A stretch of 64,000 nt of DNA from Blasia pusilla. Lineage: Eukaryota; Marchantiophyta; Marchantiopsida; Blasiales. The notes beneath the pieces are model-generated. The model worked only from the letters and a program-made list of their open reading frames with translations, had not been told where the DNA came from and made no database searches. This document shows positions 1 to 12,030 of the stretch, one piece after another (position 1 is the stretch's first letter; every line of letters starts with the position of its first letter). A program made the position numbers and the translations under genes. The stretch is from the NCBI GenBank assembly GCA_050084515.1, contig CM114272.1, positions 57,660,001-57,724,000 on the forward strand, read 5' to 3'.

Positions 1-1452
1 TGGAGAAGTCGGAATCGACATTCGGCCCACATACTGTACAAACAAGCTTGCCACCATGACTTTGTCCAGAGATTAACCCACAAGCAGGGTAGTCATTGAT
101 GGTCCATAAAATGAGGGCTCTAAAAGTAAATTTCCACTTACCATTCAATTATCTCACATCGTGGAATTCAACACCCTTCCACAATAGTTGAAACTCCTCT
201 ATTAGTATAGCCAAGAATGTGTGGATATTCTCACCAGTGACACTTTCTATGCCTGGAATGATTAATGCCAATTGGATGAAAAATTTCTTTGTTTGCAACC
301 ATGGGGGCAAGTTGTAATTCACTAACAATACTGGCCAAGTCGACCATGAACTTGCCTTTTCTGAGTAAGGATTCAAGCCGTCTAAGGCTAAGCCAAACCG
401 AAAATTTCTCTTTTTGCTATTAAAGGCAGGATAGAGTGTGTCCACATGCTTCCATGCCTTTGAGTCCCCCGTATGTCTAACTAGCCCATCTTGGCTTAGG
501 TTCTCATGTGCCCAACACATCAACTCAGATAAGGGCTTGGATCTAAACATTCACTGAAGTCTTGGAATGATTGGGAAATGAAGGAGGAATTTACAGGATA
601 TTAATGATCTACCAATTTGTCGATATCTATTTGCTGAGCACTTTGGACACCGATCATGAGTGCTTAAATCTCCACGAAACAATACACATCCACGTGGACA
701 AGCATGGATCACATTGTAATCTAACCCTAGCTTCCCCACTAGCTTTTTGGCTAAGTAATGACTTCTTGGCACTATGTTCCCTGAGGGCAACACGTGCTCT
801 CTAAGTAATTTCAGGATTTCATCTACAGCAATGTTAGGTAGATTGTGGGCTCCATCAATATTCAAAATATGCATAACAAATGCCAATTTGGTATCTTTGC
901 ACCGTCATATAATGGCTTACATGCTTCAACCATCTTATCATCATCTATTCGCGGATTTTGATCTACCCCTTGTGCATCCTGTTGTTGTGAATGGTTAGAC
1001 ATCTCTCTATTATCCAACCCTCCATAATCCCCTTCATGGAAATTATCATATTGGGCAAAAACGTAATTCAACATTTGATCTATATCAACATGCTCATCTA
1101 TGCCATGTTCGTGTACACGCACTATCTTAGGACCCCCAATTCCTTCTGCTTGAGTTTGACTCCCTTCTACAGCAGACTTAATGATAGTGGCTTGATGAAG
1201 CCTTCTGTCATGCTCATCTTGCAAACACCATTCTTCATCAGAGAAGTCAAGTTCCTCTCTACCTTTCCAGATCCTACAAAGGGGGAAGCGTTGGTGTTTT
1301 TGTAGATGCTCTTCTACCTTATGCAAAGATACTCTCTTCTGACCTTTACAAAGATTACAAGGACACCTGGCACGACTTTGCCCATCCCTCCTTGCCCCTG
1401 GCCTGCTCTCGACGCCATAGCTTAAAGTCATGTCTTGCAACTCTCTCAACAT
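1..1452 (-). pseudogene. CACTA (En/Spm) transposase, TNP2-like, broken and cut by window edge
   Basis: Transposase of a CACTA-type DNA transposon. Read on the minus strand from the ATG at 1450-1452, the N-terminal block has the TNP2 zinc-binding start (RCPCNLCKGQ, then HLQKHQRFP). The next block has the diagnostic HACPRGCVLFRGD and RCPKCSANRYR, and the third has WKHVDTLYPAF, FRFGLALDGLNPY and WPVLLVNYNLPPW. Past 149 it continues ILWTINDYPACG to the left edge, so the C-terminal half lies outside. The gene is dead: a frameshift near 880-890, an in-frame TGA at 551-553 (RLQ-stop-MF, where relatives have a basic residue, so probably CGA to TGA) and an in-frame TAA at 149-151. No CACTA terminus or subterminal repeat was identified. 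Family assignment is strong; boundaries are unknown. Confidence 0.88.
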
Positions 1453-1599
1453 TATTGAGGGGTTGTCTAACCATGGGGTTTGGATGGCTCATTATGGTTT
1501 CTCTTGAATATGGAAAATTTGATGTCCTAAACCATGACACGACACCAATTCAGAGTTTAGATCTTTCCCATTCATCTCTCAGTTGGCACATGACTAAAA

Positions 1600-2340
1600 C
1601 ACCATAACATAATCAAAAATTTCATACGTGCAGATAATGCTTCAATTGTAAGAGCACCTGTATGATTAGTCTTCTTCTTGTTGAAACAATGTATGTCTTC
1701 AACGCCCTACTACAACAAGCCACCAATTCCTAACTCTATCCATCCATGATCACCATCCCATTCATCTCTCAGATATAATGCAGTGGTGACTTGCTGCATT
1801 GAGCATTCAAACAATAGAACTTGACTGAATTCTTTCTATATATATCTATCCAAATTGAATATGATAATGCAGAATAGAGGTCTTTGTGATCTATAACTTT
1901 CATTTCTAAACTGGATTGTTGCTTTTGAATACGAGAGAATTTGCAGACATTGCACAGATTGAGGTATCATGAGTAAGGCTAGAATACTCCTTGCCACAAG
2001 TGATGCTCACCCTCAACAATTTCTAACTTGGACAGAAAGAGTCAAAAGCATTAGGATTGCATTGGCGAGAGCCAGAGAGGCTGTAATCATTAAGTAGCAT
2101 GTTGAATTTCCTACTTCCCAGTCAAGTCTCATTCTCTACTCCAACCACATATTCAACAAGTGCAAAAATGAAAGGATCTGGTTGCTTATCGACGCCACTT
2201 CACAGGTAAGACTTGCCACAATTGATGCTCATCCTAAAAAATTTCATACCTAGACACAGTGAGTCATGAGGGTTAGGATTGCATTGGCGAGAGCCAGAGA
2301 GACTGTAATCTTTCTATATCAACAAATGAAAAATTCAATG
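1600..2340. repeat. Non-coding stretch with an imperfect internal duplication
   Basis: No gene is visible. A block at about 1968-2095 recurs, diverged, at about 2205-2315. Shared landmarks are the CTTGCCACAA...TGATGCTCA segment and the phrase AGGATTGCATTGGCGAGAGC followed by CAGAGAG. This looks like an old direct duplication, possibly part of the neighbouring transposon. Confidence 0.55.
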
Positions 2341-2356
2341 TGATAATGCAGGATTG

Positions 2357-2360
<4 letters not shown>

Positions 2361-2443
<83 letters not shown>
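2361..2443. repeat. GA microsatellite
   Basis: Uninterrupted (GA)n of about 83 bp. Confidence 0.97.
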
Positions 2444-2444
<1 letters not shown>

Positions 2445-2476
2445 ATCTAACCATTAAGTACCAACTATCCTAGCCT

Positions 2477-2478
<2 letters not shown>

Positions 2479-2508
<30 letters not shown>
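2479..2508. repeat. GA microsatellite, short
   Basis: (AG)n of about 30 bp. From here to 2850 the sequence stays purine-rich (GAGAGGAAGAGAGGAGAGAGG and similar) with no credible gene. Confidence 0.9.
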
Positions 2509-2513
<5 letters not shown>

Positions 2514-2851
2514 CTCATTAAGTAGTGCGTGTCGTAGCCTTGCGACCTGGTTTTGGAAGGTGCTTGAGATTGGGATGGGTGTAGAGAGAGGCGCGGTAAG
2601 AGGAGAGGAAGAGAGGAGAGAGGAGAAAGGCAACTACCTTCAACCCAAAGAGATACTTTTTTTTAAGAGAGTTTCCTGTGATTTGAAGAGAGTTTCCGTT
2701 GGGTTGAAGAGAGGAAACTTTTTGTGTGATTTTTTTTGCACTTTTCTTCTCAGTGCTTAGGCACTCCCACAATTTTTTTTTCTGTGGGAAAGCAACAGAT
2801 GTGCACCACATATACCCCTGTGACACTTGAATTTACAATGTTGTTCCTGAC

Positions 2852-5800
2852 CTAATACATCCTTCCTATTCCATTGCCACTCTGAACATCTTTTGTGGCG
2901 ATGATTTCCATGTTTGCCTCTCGAGCAGATGCGATTCGCTTTGCTCTCTCCACTGTTGGCCTACACATCCTATTTCTCTTCATCCCATTTCTAGACTCAA
3001 ACAGAAATAGTGGATTGAGATCATCCACCTTCTCCGGGTACATGTTGACATCAATCTTGGGTTGAATATGAAATGCAAAGGTCTCTGTAATGCAAACATG
3101 CTCCGAACTTCCTCCTTCTACAAGTCTAAAACCGGCACTTGTAAGATTTTCCACTTCGTCCTGAGTGCAATTTGTACCTGCGGCAATGGGCCAAATCGTG
3201 GGGGTATTCCCTGGAGCTCCAATGGCAGCCGGATAAGACTTTCGGAAAGCGCAGGATTCATTTGGGCAGAAGAAGTACTTGAATTGATTCCCGGTCCTCG
3301 TGAAACGATCAAAGGTTTTGCGTCCCCAAAATCGAGGCAGCGGTCGTCTAGTCCTTGTACAGTTCTTATTTAGGAAAGTGCCGCATGCTCTCCTAATGCC
3401 ATCAGATCTTGCCCTGCAAGTGGATCCACATCTAGGGTTGCTCTGAGATATATGCCACCTTTTGAGGTTGCAATCCACCTCAATGACCGGAATCCCATAC
3501 TGTTGAACTACCCAAGAGACCGAATGTTGCGAACTTCCAGCAATAGAGGGCTTTTAAAATAAAACATTTACTGATTTTGGAGAAGTTACTTCTACTCGGA
3601 TTTGGGAGCAATCTGGGGTCTCCGAATACCTGGGCGGCCTAATTTCTTCATCCAAATCAATCACTGGGTTCGTTCCTCGATGCTGCCTCTTCACTTGCCT
3701 AAAGTCAAAATACTTATCTGGTCTCCATGAGTCTTGCTCGGACTGCTCTACCACCATCTGTATGGGGCGTCTTGAAACACGCCCACGAATATCCCCACCA
3801 ATGTGGACATCTTGCTCGAGGAGAGTTCCTGCTACGCACCAATTGAAGGCTTCCACATAGAGTTTCTCATCACCAGATCTCACAACCGCCCTGACATAGA
3901 GCTCGTAAATCGAAGGCCCCTTTCCTTTAGTTATGCCTTTTGTGAGGAAGATATGGGATGCTGCAGACTGTAGCATTGCTCTTGCGTGGTCTTGTTGGCA
4001 TGCCTCCACAAGTGAAATTCTTTGGCAGGCTTGTGACGACCTCCAGGAGGAATGAACACTTTCTGCTCCACTTGTGTTGGGGCAGAGGGTATTTTCATGA
4101 ATGTTCAATCCCTGCAACGACGGCAATGTGAGAAGGGAACGAAAATAGCTCTATGAGCGAAGAAAAAAGCAAAATGTCGGAACCAGACAGGTTGCAATTT
4201 GGAGGCATCCCATGAATGACTGTGCAACCCGTCGGTTTCCGACGTGTTGCAACACCCAAGAACCACCTAGTGCAACCCGTCGGATTCAGACGGGTTGCAA
4301 GTAACTTTGGCCACTCCGAGCTGGAAGATCCAAGTGCAAGTCATCGGAATCTGACGGGTGGCACATGGATTTTCCAGCCTCCGACTTGAAACGGGCTGCA
4401 AGTCGAAGATATCCCTGGAATGTCCCAGGAACCTCTTACTGCAACCCAGCACCCAAGAACCTGCTATTGCAACCCGTCGGAATTGGCCGGGTTGTGAGAA
4501 GCAGGCCGTTCCAGTCTCGAAAATCCTTGTGCAACCTGTCGGATTCCGTTGGCTTGCAAGAAGTGTCCACACACGAAGCTTTGCAACCTGTCGGATTCCA
4601 TTGGCTTGCAAGAAGTGCCCACACACGAAGCTTTGCAACTTGTCGGAATTCGACGGGTTCCAATTAACTTGCACTGATGCAACGTGTCTGGATGCGAGGA
4701 GTTGGAGATAGCCGCAACATGTGTGAATGCCAGGAGTCGGAGACAGACGCAACTAGTTGAAATCCGACAGGTTGCAGATAGACGTAACTTGTCGGAATCC
4801 GACGGGTTGCAGACCGAGTTAACTCGCAGCCTTGCGGCTTGCAACCCATCCGGGTCAAACTATTTGCAGGCTTTGTATACATGCAACTTGCAACCCGTCG
4901 GGATCCGACGGCTTGCGCACTCATGCAACTAGTCGGGTTCGACGGCTTGCACAAACATTCCTCATGCATCTTGTCGCGCTGCGACGAGTGTGACACTCAT
5001 GCAACCAGTCGATTTCCTACAAGTTGCACAAACATTCTTGATGCAACCTGTCGGTTTCCAACAGGTTGCACACTCAGGCAACCAGTCGCATCCGACGGGT
5101 TGCTTGGTTTCTACGGTTTGAAATCCCTATAGTTTCTACGCTTCTCAATTTGAGCTGCAACTTTTCAAAAAATTCTCAGCATGAGCTCGAAAGGACAAAA
5201 TACTGGACTCACCTACCGCATGAAGTTTCCCCATTGTCTCATTCGTACAGTCCGACTGAGCCAAAAGCACAACTCTTTGTACTTCCTCTCAATCGCATGC
5301 TTCCTCCACCACCCATGAAGTTCTTCTTGGCACTCCATGGCGTGTTTCAAGATTTTGCTGTGCTTGCAACGTTGGAGTAGAGTGACATGCTCTATTCTCT
5401 TATTCTCCTTGATGCAAGATTTGGTGTACCGAATCACAGACTGTTGCCAATGGAAAGCATCCGACCTTTCCCTCTCTGGTTGAACCTCTCCACCCCAGAA
5501 CACTTCCCTGATAGCAATCCATCCAGGTTGTGCATTGTCCGCCATGAATCCATAAATTTCGAAGGTGGCCTTTTTTTTCCCTTCACCACATCCAATAAGA
5601 GTAACCAACTCATCTTCAAACTGCCAACGTCTTCTGCTTTTACCTCAGAGACAAATATAGTTTTGAGTCCCTTCTCCACATGGTCGTAAACGTGAGCACC
5701 CATGGTCAACCATCCATTCAGCACTTTGTAGAAAATATCAAAGCTTACCCAGCTGCCGTAGAGATCTTCCCCTTCCCTCATTCGATCTATAAGATCGAGG

Positions 5801-7208
5801 CCACTCGACAGCCCTGTAGTTGACATTTTGAAGACATAAGCCATGGATCCTTCGCCTGCCTAGCCCATGAACTGCCATCTCTGAATAAAGGGAAATCTGG
5901 AGTTGGCCTTGATTCTAGAAATGGCATCCATTTTGGCCGTCTTTCCATCAAGTACTCGTACTTGACGTAGCAAGTTCCGGAAGCATTCAGGATCAGCGAA
6001 AAATGCGAGATTTTCCCAGAGTTGTTTCTCCTCAGCAGCCGTGATCTCGCCCTACCCAGGGATTTCATAAATTTGTGATGTTGTTGTTAACTTGATCACT
6101 CTAGGCTTTGATCCCGGAGAGTTTCTATATACCTCGGCCACTCTCTTTGCCACATCCTCCTTGATGTGTCTCTGAATTGCACCGATAACATGATGAATGT
6201 GGGAGCCAAAATAAACTGCCAGCCTGGTGTACTCGGACGTAGAATTGAAGTCGTGCACAAAGAAAAATATGTATGCAGGACACGCTCCAACGCAGAAAAG
6301 GGATGCCTAACAATGAGGACATCGATGGCCTCCCGGCGGTATGGTTGCACCGACCTCAAATGGAGTTTTTGCATTCTTTGGGGGGAATTGCACGTATTGA
6401 CTCGCCCATTGCGCTCTAGATACGGGCAGCCTAGACTTCTACACTCCAGGGCTCCAATGCATTGGCGGCGAGAAACAATCCAAGGACCATCTGGAATTGA
6501 AGCACTAGTCCATTGAAGCCTGCACCATCGATGACAATCAGACTTTTTGTCCATACCATTCAAGCGTCCTCCATCTTTCTTTTGAGCAGGACCAACAAGT
6601 GGAGGCAACTCAAAAATCCAATTACCATAGTACGTGGGCGGCAGCTCCTCGACAAGAATGTGCTTGAACATTTTAAAGTATAGAGACGACTACAAACTAT
6701 TGCCTGATACTCGCAAGAGGAACGAGTAGGCAGACACAGGGCCCGGTTGGTGTCCGACAAATCCACTGAGGGTGACGACATCCGGAATATCTTCAGGAAG
6801 TAGAATATTATTACGAACGTGTGTAGTTGGAGTCGATGCCGGATCTACAGAGCTAGGAGTGGCAAACGTAGAGCTCGGTGCACTAGGAAATTCTAGACCG
6901 TCTACATGGGAAATAGAGGAATTCAGAGGCAAGCCATAAACTCTGTATTGACCATTTTTTAGAGGTAGGAGATTCCATACTTTACACTCTATTATCACTG
7001 GTTGGAGTGTCTCACCTACAACGTCCTCTGCACCGTCCACCCTAACATCCTTGGAAACAAAGTTTGTTCCAATTTGGAGAAGAAATCGCAGTGAGAGGAA
7101 ATTTTCCTCCACTAGTATGTAAGACTCACGAGCTTGCGGTCGAATTATTTCTGATTGAGGAAGGGCCGCTAGATGACTGCCACAAGTGAGTTTTATATAA
7201 TTATCCAT
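2852..7208 (-). pseudogene. MULE-like DDE transposase of element A, multi-exon, degraded
   Basis: One long minus-strand gene in pieces; start ATG at 7206-7208. N-terminal region to 6690, then an in-frame TAG. Next comes a GCM/WRKY-like zinc region (RQCIGALECRSLGCPYLER near 6470-6410). After a frameshift in the G6 run near 6380 it continues CPHC-x-ASLFCVGACPAYI, then VYFGSHIHHV, a common layout in MULE-type transposases. The catalytic region is 5860-5213: FYKVLNGWLTMGAHVYD, a frameshift in the T8 run at about 5571-5578, then IYGFMADNAQPGWIAIREVF and DAFHWQQSV. A donor GTGAGT follows at about 5213, and an intron of about 1.1 kb full of palindromes. The C-terminal exon at 4107-3554 starts after TTGCAG with GLNIHENT and contains VHSSW and KGPSIYEL. 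A donor GTAAAT follows, then a last block 3520-2852 with scattered Cys (FFCPNESCAFRK). Extra in-frame stops lie near 6056 and 5857. Family level is well supported; the exact superfamily and SWIM-like C-terminus are tentative. Confidence 0.72.
4205..5112. repeat. Palindrome array of family A inside the transposase intron
   Basis: At least 15 diverged copies of a 27-29 bp palindrome, half-site TGCAACCCGTCGGA plus its reverse complement, with variants TGCAACCTGTCGGATTCC and TGCAACTTGTCGGAATTC. Good copies are at 4223-4251, 4271-4299, near 4470-4495 and near 4887-4915. At 4531, 4583 and 4635 three copies sit in a 52-bp tandem repeat. Apparent ORFs on both strands here are artefacts of the repeats. 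The array lies between a plausible splice donor (5213) and acceptor (4108) of the transposase. Confidence 0.9.
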
Positions 7209-7374
7209 TCCCAAATGATTCCACCGGGTGGAGAATGAGAATAAGAATAAGAATTGGAATGAGAATGAGAATGTTAAATTTATAGTGAATAGTGACGGTT
7301 ATTCTCCTCACAGAATTTGACTAACAAGATGATGTTTGGTAGGTGAGATTATGTGACGGAATGGATTCAATCCT

Positions 7375-7842
7375 ATTGCAACCTGTCGGAGTCCAACGGG
7401 TTGCAAATTTTGGGACTCAAACACGTGGGTTGCAAAGCCACAAAGTGCCATCTTCTGTTAGAGTCCAAGTGCAACTTGCCACCCGTCGGAGTCCGTTAGG
7501 TTTAACGCAGTTCTCAGTTGGTACCCCCTGCCTGTGTGACCTGTCTGATTGGAGTCGGGATCCACGAGACCTCGCATGGATTTCCTATGGCAACCCGTTG
7601 GGGACTGCGACGGGTTGAAAAGGTACCTCACCTCACTTTCCCTTTTGGAGGTAACCGAGTTGCGGGGGGATCTCGTGTCGATTTCTCTTGTCCAGTGAAC
7701 CGTGCAAACGGTGAGGGACAGACGAGTTTGTCAGAGACCGTGCCGCAATTTTGCTGTATGGTGGAAACTGTCCAACCCATGGTAGACCTTGTAACCCGTC
7801 AGAGGTCGACGGGTTGCCTCAGGACCATGCTTTGTCACCCCC
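7375..7842. repeat. Family-A palindromes in the divergent intergenic region
   Basis: Further diverged copies of the TGCAACC(C/T)GTCGGA palindrome, for example from 7378, near 7590-7618 and near 7790-7818. They lie between the minus-strand transposase start (7208) and the plus-strand gene (8511). The stretch 7225-7280 just before is an A/G-rich GAGAAT/AAGAAT run. Confidence 0.8.
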
Positions 7843-7843
7843 G

Positions 7844-8112
7844 GACGAGGGAAGCAGGCAATCCGTCGGTCTGCAACGGGTTGTCCGGGTACCTCGCCTT
7901 GTTACCCGAGGACGAGGGAAGCGTGCAACCCGTCGGTCTCCGACAGGTTACCTGGGTACCTCGCCTTGTTACCCCAAGACGAGGGAAGCGTGCAACCCGT
8001 CGGTCTCTGACGGGTTGCTCGGGTACCTTGCCTTGTTACCCCAAGACGAGGGAAGCGTGAAACCTGTTGGTCTCCGACGGGTTGCACGTCTGACGAGGGT
8101 TGCACGTCTGAC
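7844..8112 (+). repeat. Four-copy 67-bp tandem repeat carrying family-A palindromes
   Basis: The marker GACGAGGGAAGC starts at 7844, 7911, 7978 and 8045, an exact 67-bp period. Each unit holds one palindrome (CCCGTCGGTCTCCGACGGG type) and a CTCGCCTTGTTACCC segment. It ends in two copies of a 17-bp GTTGCACGTCTGACGAG unit. The array stops about 85 bp before a TATA box, so it could serve as an upstream regulatory block. That role is inferred from position only. Confidence 0.92.
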
Positions 8113-8195
8113 GAGGGAAAAGTTCCATAACGTCCGACGTCGCCGTCGGTACAACGGTTCCAACGACCCAACGGTCAGCTCAACGGCTCGAAAAG

Positions 8196-8203
8196 TATAA
8201 AAG
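8196..8203 (+). promoter_or_regulatory. TATA box of the plus-strand element-A gene
   Basis: TATAAAAG followed by G, about 315 bp upstream of the ATG at 8511 and just downstream of the 67-bp repeats. This fits a plant core promoter with a 5' leader of roughly 280 bp. No start site is proven. Confidence 0.5.
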
Positions 8204-9739
8204 GCTGAGATTTTGCTTATTTCCCTTCTTCATTTCGCGATTTCAAGTGCTCTTCCTCCCAACAGCTGAGGTTACCTTCTCTGCTAGCCAAGTTGATTAC
8301 ATTGACCCCTTTGCTAGAAGGTAACGACGACCCAGCACCAGACGCTTTGAGGGTTTGAATTCGGCAAGCCCATCCGCTTGAAGATCACGGCGCTTCACCA
8401 CACAACGCTTGGAGAGTTGGGTTTAGGCACTCCATCGAAGCTTCGAGGGATCTATTATGCACAGGAGCAGATAACACTGTCAAGGAGGAAGAATTGATCC
8501 AACGTGCACCATGACGAGGAAGAAAACACAAGCAACGAAAGTAGGGAGCATCACTCCCAAGTCCATCAGGACTCATGCGTAACCATCTCTTGGTCCTCGC
8601 TCGGCGAATGAGATAAGGCAACAAGAAATAGAGGAGCGAGAAAGGGAAGCAAATATGCACAGGCAGGAGGTTCTGGAAAAACTTGCTCTGGAGGAGCTCG
8701 CAAAGCAAAATGCCGAGGCTGAGGCATCAAAGGCGTTGAAGAAAAGAGTCGCAGACAAGGAACGCGAGAAGAAGCGTCTTGTCGCCTCTATCAAGAGAGT
8801 AGAATTGGAGAAAGCTCGAAGAGAAAAATCAATCGCCATTGAAGAAAGTCTTGCCCGTCCAACAGACAGTGTTGAGATGCAGGAAATGTCTCCGATGAGG
8901 TCTGGGGACACCATGAATCTAAAATCAACTGAGGAAACGGCCGTAGTTCAAGTGACGGACGATGAGGTCATGAGGACAGCAAGTGTGGAGATGGTGGATA
9001 TCTATGAAGAAGCAGGAGAAGAGTCTTCATCGTCATTGAGCCCGGTGGAAGAAACCGACCTTTATCGGATCGATGAGTTTTCCGTGGACTTGATAGCTCC
9101 TATCCCAAAGCAACTGGCGGGCCAAGATACCGACCCAATCTTTGAGCGGGCAAGAAGAATTCGGGGTATGTGAAAGCTCATTATGTAATATATTGGCAAA
9201 ATACAATATTTTATTGACTTTGTTCCCATTGTGGAAGGTTATTAAGCAGATGGCATTGATGGAGGGCCAAAAGTCCCCAAGAATTCCACTCTGTCGACTG
9301 TGGACAATGGAGTACGTCCGCAAAATTCAGTTGGAGGAGGACATTGCAAAGCTGAAACATTCGGCAGCAACGGCATCCTACGTCGACAGCTTCCCTCCGT
9401 TCTATGTTCAGCCTTACGATAAACATGGAACCCAAGCTCTGGTGACGGAAGAGGACTTGGAGGCGTTGGACACATTCTGGAGGATGAGAGATCAGGAGTT
9501 CAGAAGAGCAATTGAAGGAACCTAATTTAGTTGGATGCAGAACCTCTACTTCTTCATCTAGGATGGGAACCACAGGTATATGGCATGGACGCAGTTTGCA
9601 GAGGAGCGCCCAAATTCATTGGAGGCGCATTTTTGCGTGAGAGCTGTCGTGCTCCATCCATTTCCTCATCACATGGTACCGGTGGAAATGGCAATGCCTG
9701 CGATGAATACATAAGTTTCCTCATCCTTATGTTTGATTG

Positions 9740-10735
9740 CTTCAACTCGTCGGAGTCCGACGGGTTGCATAATTGGAAAGCTTGAAGATGAGCAGGAATG
9801 ATTTGAGTCTCTTGCCCCCATTCTCCTTGAGGTCAAGGTCATAGTCAAGCAAACCGTCGGAGTCCGACGGGTTGCCTGGTGGCCAAGCACACGAGATTAA
9901 TCCGGGATATTGAAACCAGTCGAACATCGACGGGTTGAAAAATGACTGCATGATTTATTTGTTCTGCAATCCGTCGGACTCCGACGAGTTGCACAATGAG
10001 GGGTAAGAAATCATCGGACGCCTAAAAGCAACTTGTTGGAGTCCGACGAATTGCTGGACTGTCCCCTCTTTTTTGGATACTTTTGGCTGAAAGCAACCCG
10101 GCGGACTCCGACGGGTTGTATTTTCCCCCAAGGGCACATGGTCGGAGTCCAAGAGCTTGCTTTTAGGCATCCAATTCCAACTTTATAGGGCCGTTGCGCA
10201 ACCTGTCGGACTCCGACGGGTTGATATGGGCAGTTTTTATCCGGAAACCTGTCTCGGAATGGAAGTCATTCTACAACCCGTCGGAGTCGGACGGGTTGGA
10301 ACCAAGGAATAGGAGTCATTCTCCGGTTGCACCAGAGAGTCACGAATAGAGAGTGCAACCTGTCGGACTCCGATGTGTTGCAACACTCTCGGGAGATTTC
10401 AAGGATGCCCAATCCATCTGAGTCCGACGGGTTGCAACAATCGCTTTCACTTGCAATCTCTTCGACAAAAAATGTATTTTTTGCAACCCGTCGGACTCCG
10501 ACAGGTTGCAACAGTTATCTATGTGTTACCTTTTGGACCCTGATGGTTTGACAGAATTGCGACCCGTCGGAGTCCGACGAGTTGCAGGAAATAATACATT
10601 TTTCGTCGAAGAGACTGCAAGTCAAAGCAATTATCGCAACCCGTCGGACTCCGACGGATTGGGCATCCTTGAAATCTCCCGAGAATGTTGCAACCCATCG
10701 GAGCCGACGGGTTGCACTCTCTATTCATGACTCTC
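9740..10735. repeat. Family-A palindrome array in the large intron of the plus-strand gene
   Basis: About 15 of the best-preserved palindromes, several with perfect arms such as CAACCCGTCGGACTCCGACG. Copies start near 9745, 9850, 9965, 10030, 10093, 10200, 10272, 10355, 10408, 10481, 10558, 10636 and 10688, spaced 50-110 bp apart. The sequence between copies is unrelated except where the long inverted repeat (10332-10738) duplicates it. Confidence 0.93.
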
Positions 10736-10738
10736 TGG
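10332..10738. repeat. Long inverted repeat with arms of about 180 bp
   Basis: 10332-10515 recurs as the reverse complement at about 10556-10738, at roughly 85-90 percent identity by eye, with a loop of about 40 bp. Matching landmarks: CCAGAGAGTCACGAATAGAG (left) against CTCTCTATTCATGACTCTCTGG (right); GGGAGATTTCAAGGATGCCC on the left, reversed as GGGCATCCTTGAAATCTCCC on the right. Three family-A palindromes lie in each arm. A transcript across it would fold into a long hairpin. Confidence 0.9.
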
Positions 10739-12030
10739 TCTGGACGAGGAAATCAATGCCAAAAAATGGGATTTTGCAAAGAAGAAGCGGGATCTTCAGG
10801 ACCAGTCGGCCGAGTCATCTCGACAAAGAGCTGCCTAGCGGATGGTGTACAGGTACCTCATCAATTGTGTGAATGTAGGTACCTTGCGCAAATTTTCGAT
10901 AGCCTGCAAATTGTGGGCTTCTCCGCGTGATGGAGAGGGATTCTCCGCGTACGACATGGAGATGGGATAAGGCATGTCTGACTGGGAGGTAATAAATTCT
11001 TAACCTGGTTGGACTTCAACGACCCAGAGGACATTACAGACAAAAATCTACGCGTGGTCTATGATGCAGTGGTCGTTGGTAGGGACGACATTCCAAACTT
11101 CGTGAAGCCTAATGAATTTTTCAAAGGAGATGCGGAGGAGCAAGCCCTCAAGACAGCAAAGGTCCTCACCGCCAAAGACAAATCCACAGCGGGTTTGAAA
11201 GCCAAGGCGAGGGGATTGAGGAATTCTGAGGCCGAGTCTCCGAGAAAAGAGGTTGAGTCTTCAAGGCGAGAGGCGGAGTCGTCCAGGCGAGAGGGACGAG
11301 AGGACCGGACCAGGTCCTCGTCAAAGAAAACTCCTGTGGAGTCTGAGGTAACGGAGACTCCAACAAGCCGACAGCACACTCAGGAGAAGCGAAAGCGGGA
11401 GGCGTTTGGTTCGTCCGAGGGAGGAGATAAGGATGTGGAATACACTCCATCATCCTTGGGCAGGCATAGGGAAACGACCACCAGGATAAATATCCTTCTT
11501 CACTTGACTCATGTTGTTGATGAATCGTAGAGTTTCAATTCTCAGGAGTCGACACCTGCCATCGAGAAATTGACCGTGCTAGGGCGAAAACTCCTTGAAA
11601 ACGGGCACGCCCCCTGGACGGTGCATGGAGTTGCTGAGGAGGTGGCGGTGGACCTCCTCATTGCAGATTTGCCTTCTGGGTTTTGCTTGTGGGACAAAAA
11701 TCCGTCTGACACTGTCCGAGACTGGAATGTCCCGCTTTCCTATGACCAGATCGCTTTGTTGTTTTCTTTTGCTGACGCGTATCTCAGTGACAAGGGTTGT
11801 TTCTTGGTCCTTAGAGGAGGGAGCGAAGATGAGCTCTTCAACCTTCAGTGCGTGAAGAGGTTGCTAAAGTGGGGGACGGTGCAATCGTGGGTCATAAAAA
11901 ATGAGTATCCACTCAGATTGACGAATCAAGTCCGCGTAAGTGCACTTTTTGAACGAATTGAGTTTGTTCAGAAATACAACCCATTGTCGTATAGTAAAAT
12001 CAACCAGTATGTAAATTCTTTCGTCATTAA

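Noticed and set aside
2590-2760. Resemblance to 63.18-63.25 kb (purine runs and CTCTCTTAAAAAAAA), considered as element-A terminal repeats
   Set aside because: Only low-complexity words match and their order differs, so no terminal repeat can be claimed.
4267-5132. Several overlapping ORFs of 75-160 codons on both strands, with repeated ATRR/NPSDSDGL-like peptides
   Set aside because: They translate the palindrome array; the same peptide appears from both strands, which is expected of palindromic repeats and not of a gene. The same holds at 7343-8200, 9669-10930 and 13486-13683.
9740-10735. CRISPR-like look: short palindromic repeats with spacers
   Set aside because: Spacing varies, repeats are diverged, there are no cas genes, and the context is a eukaryotic intron.
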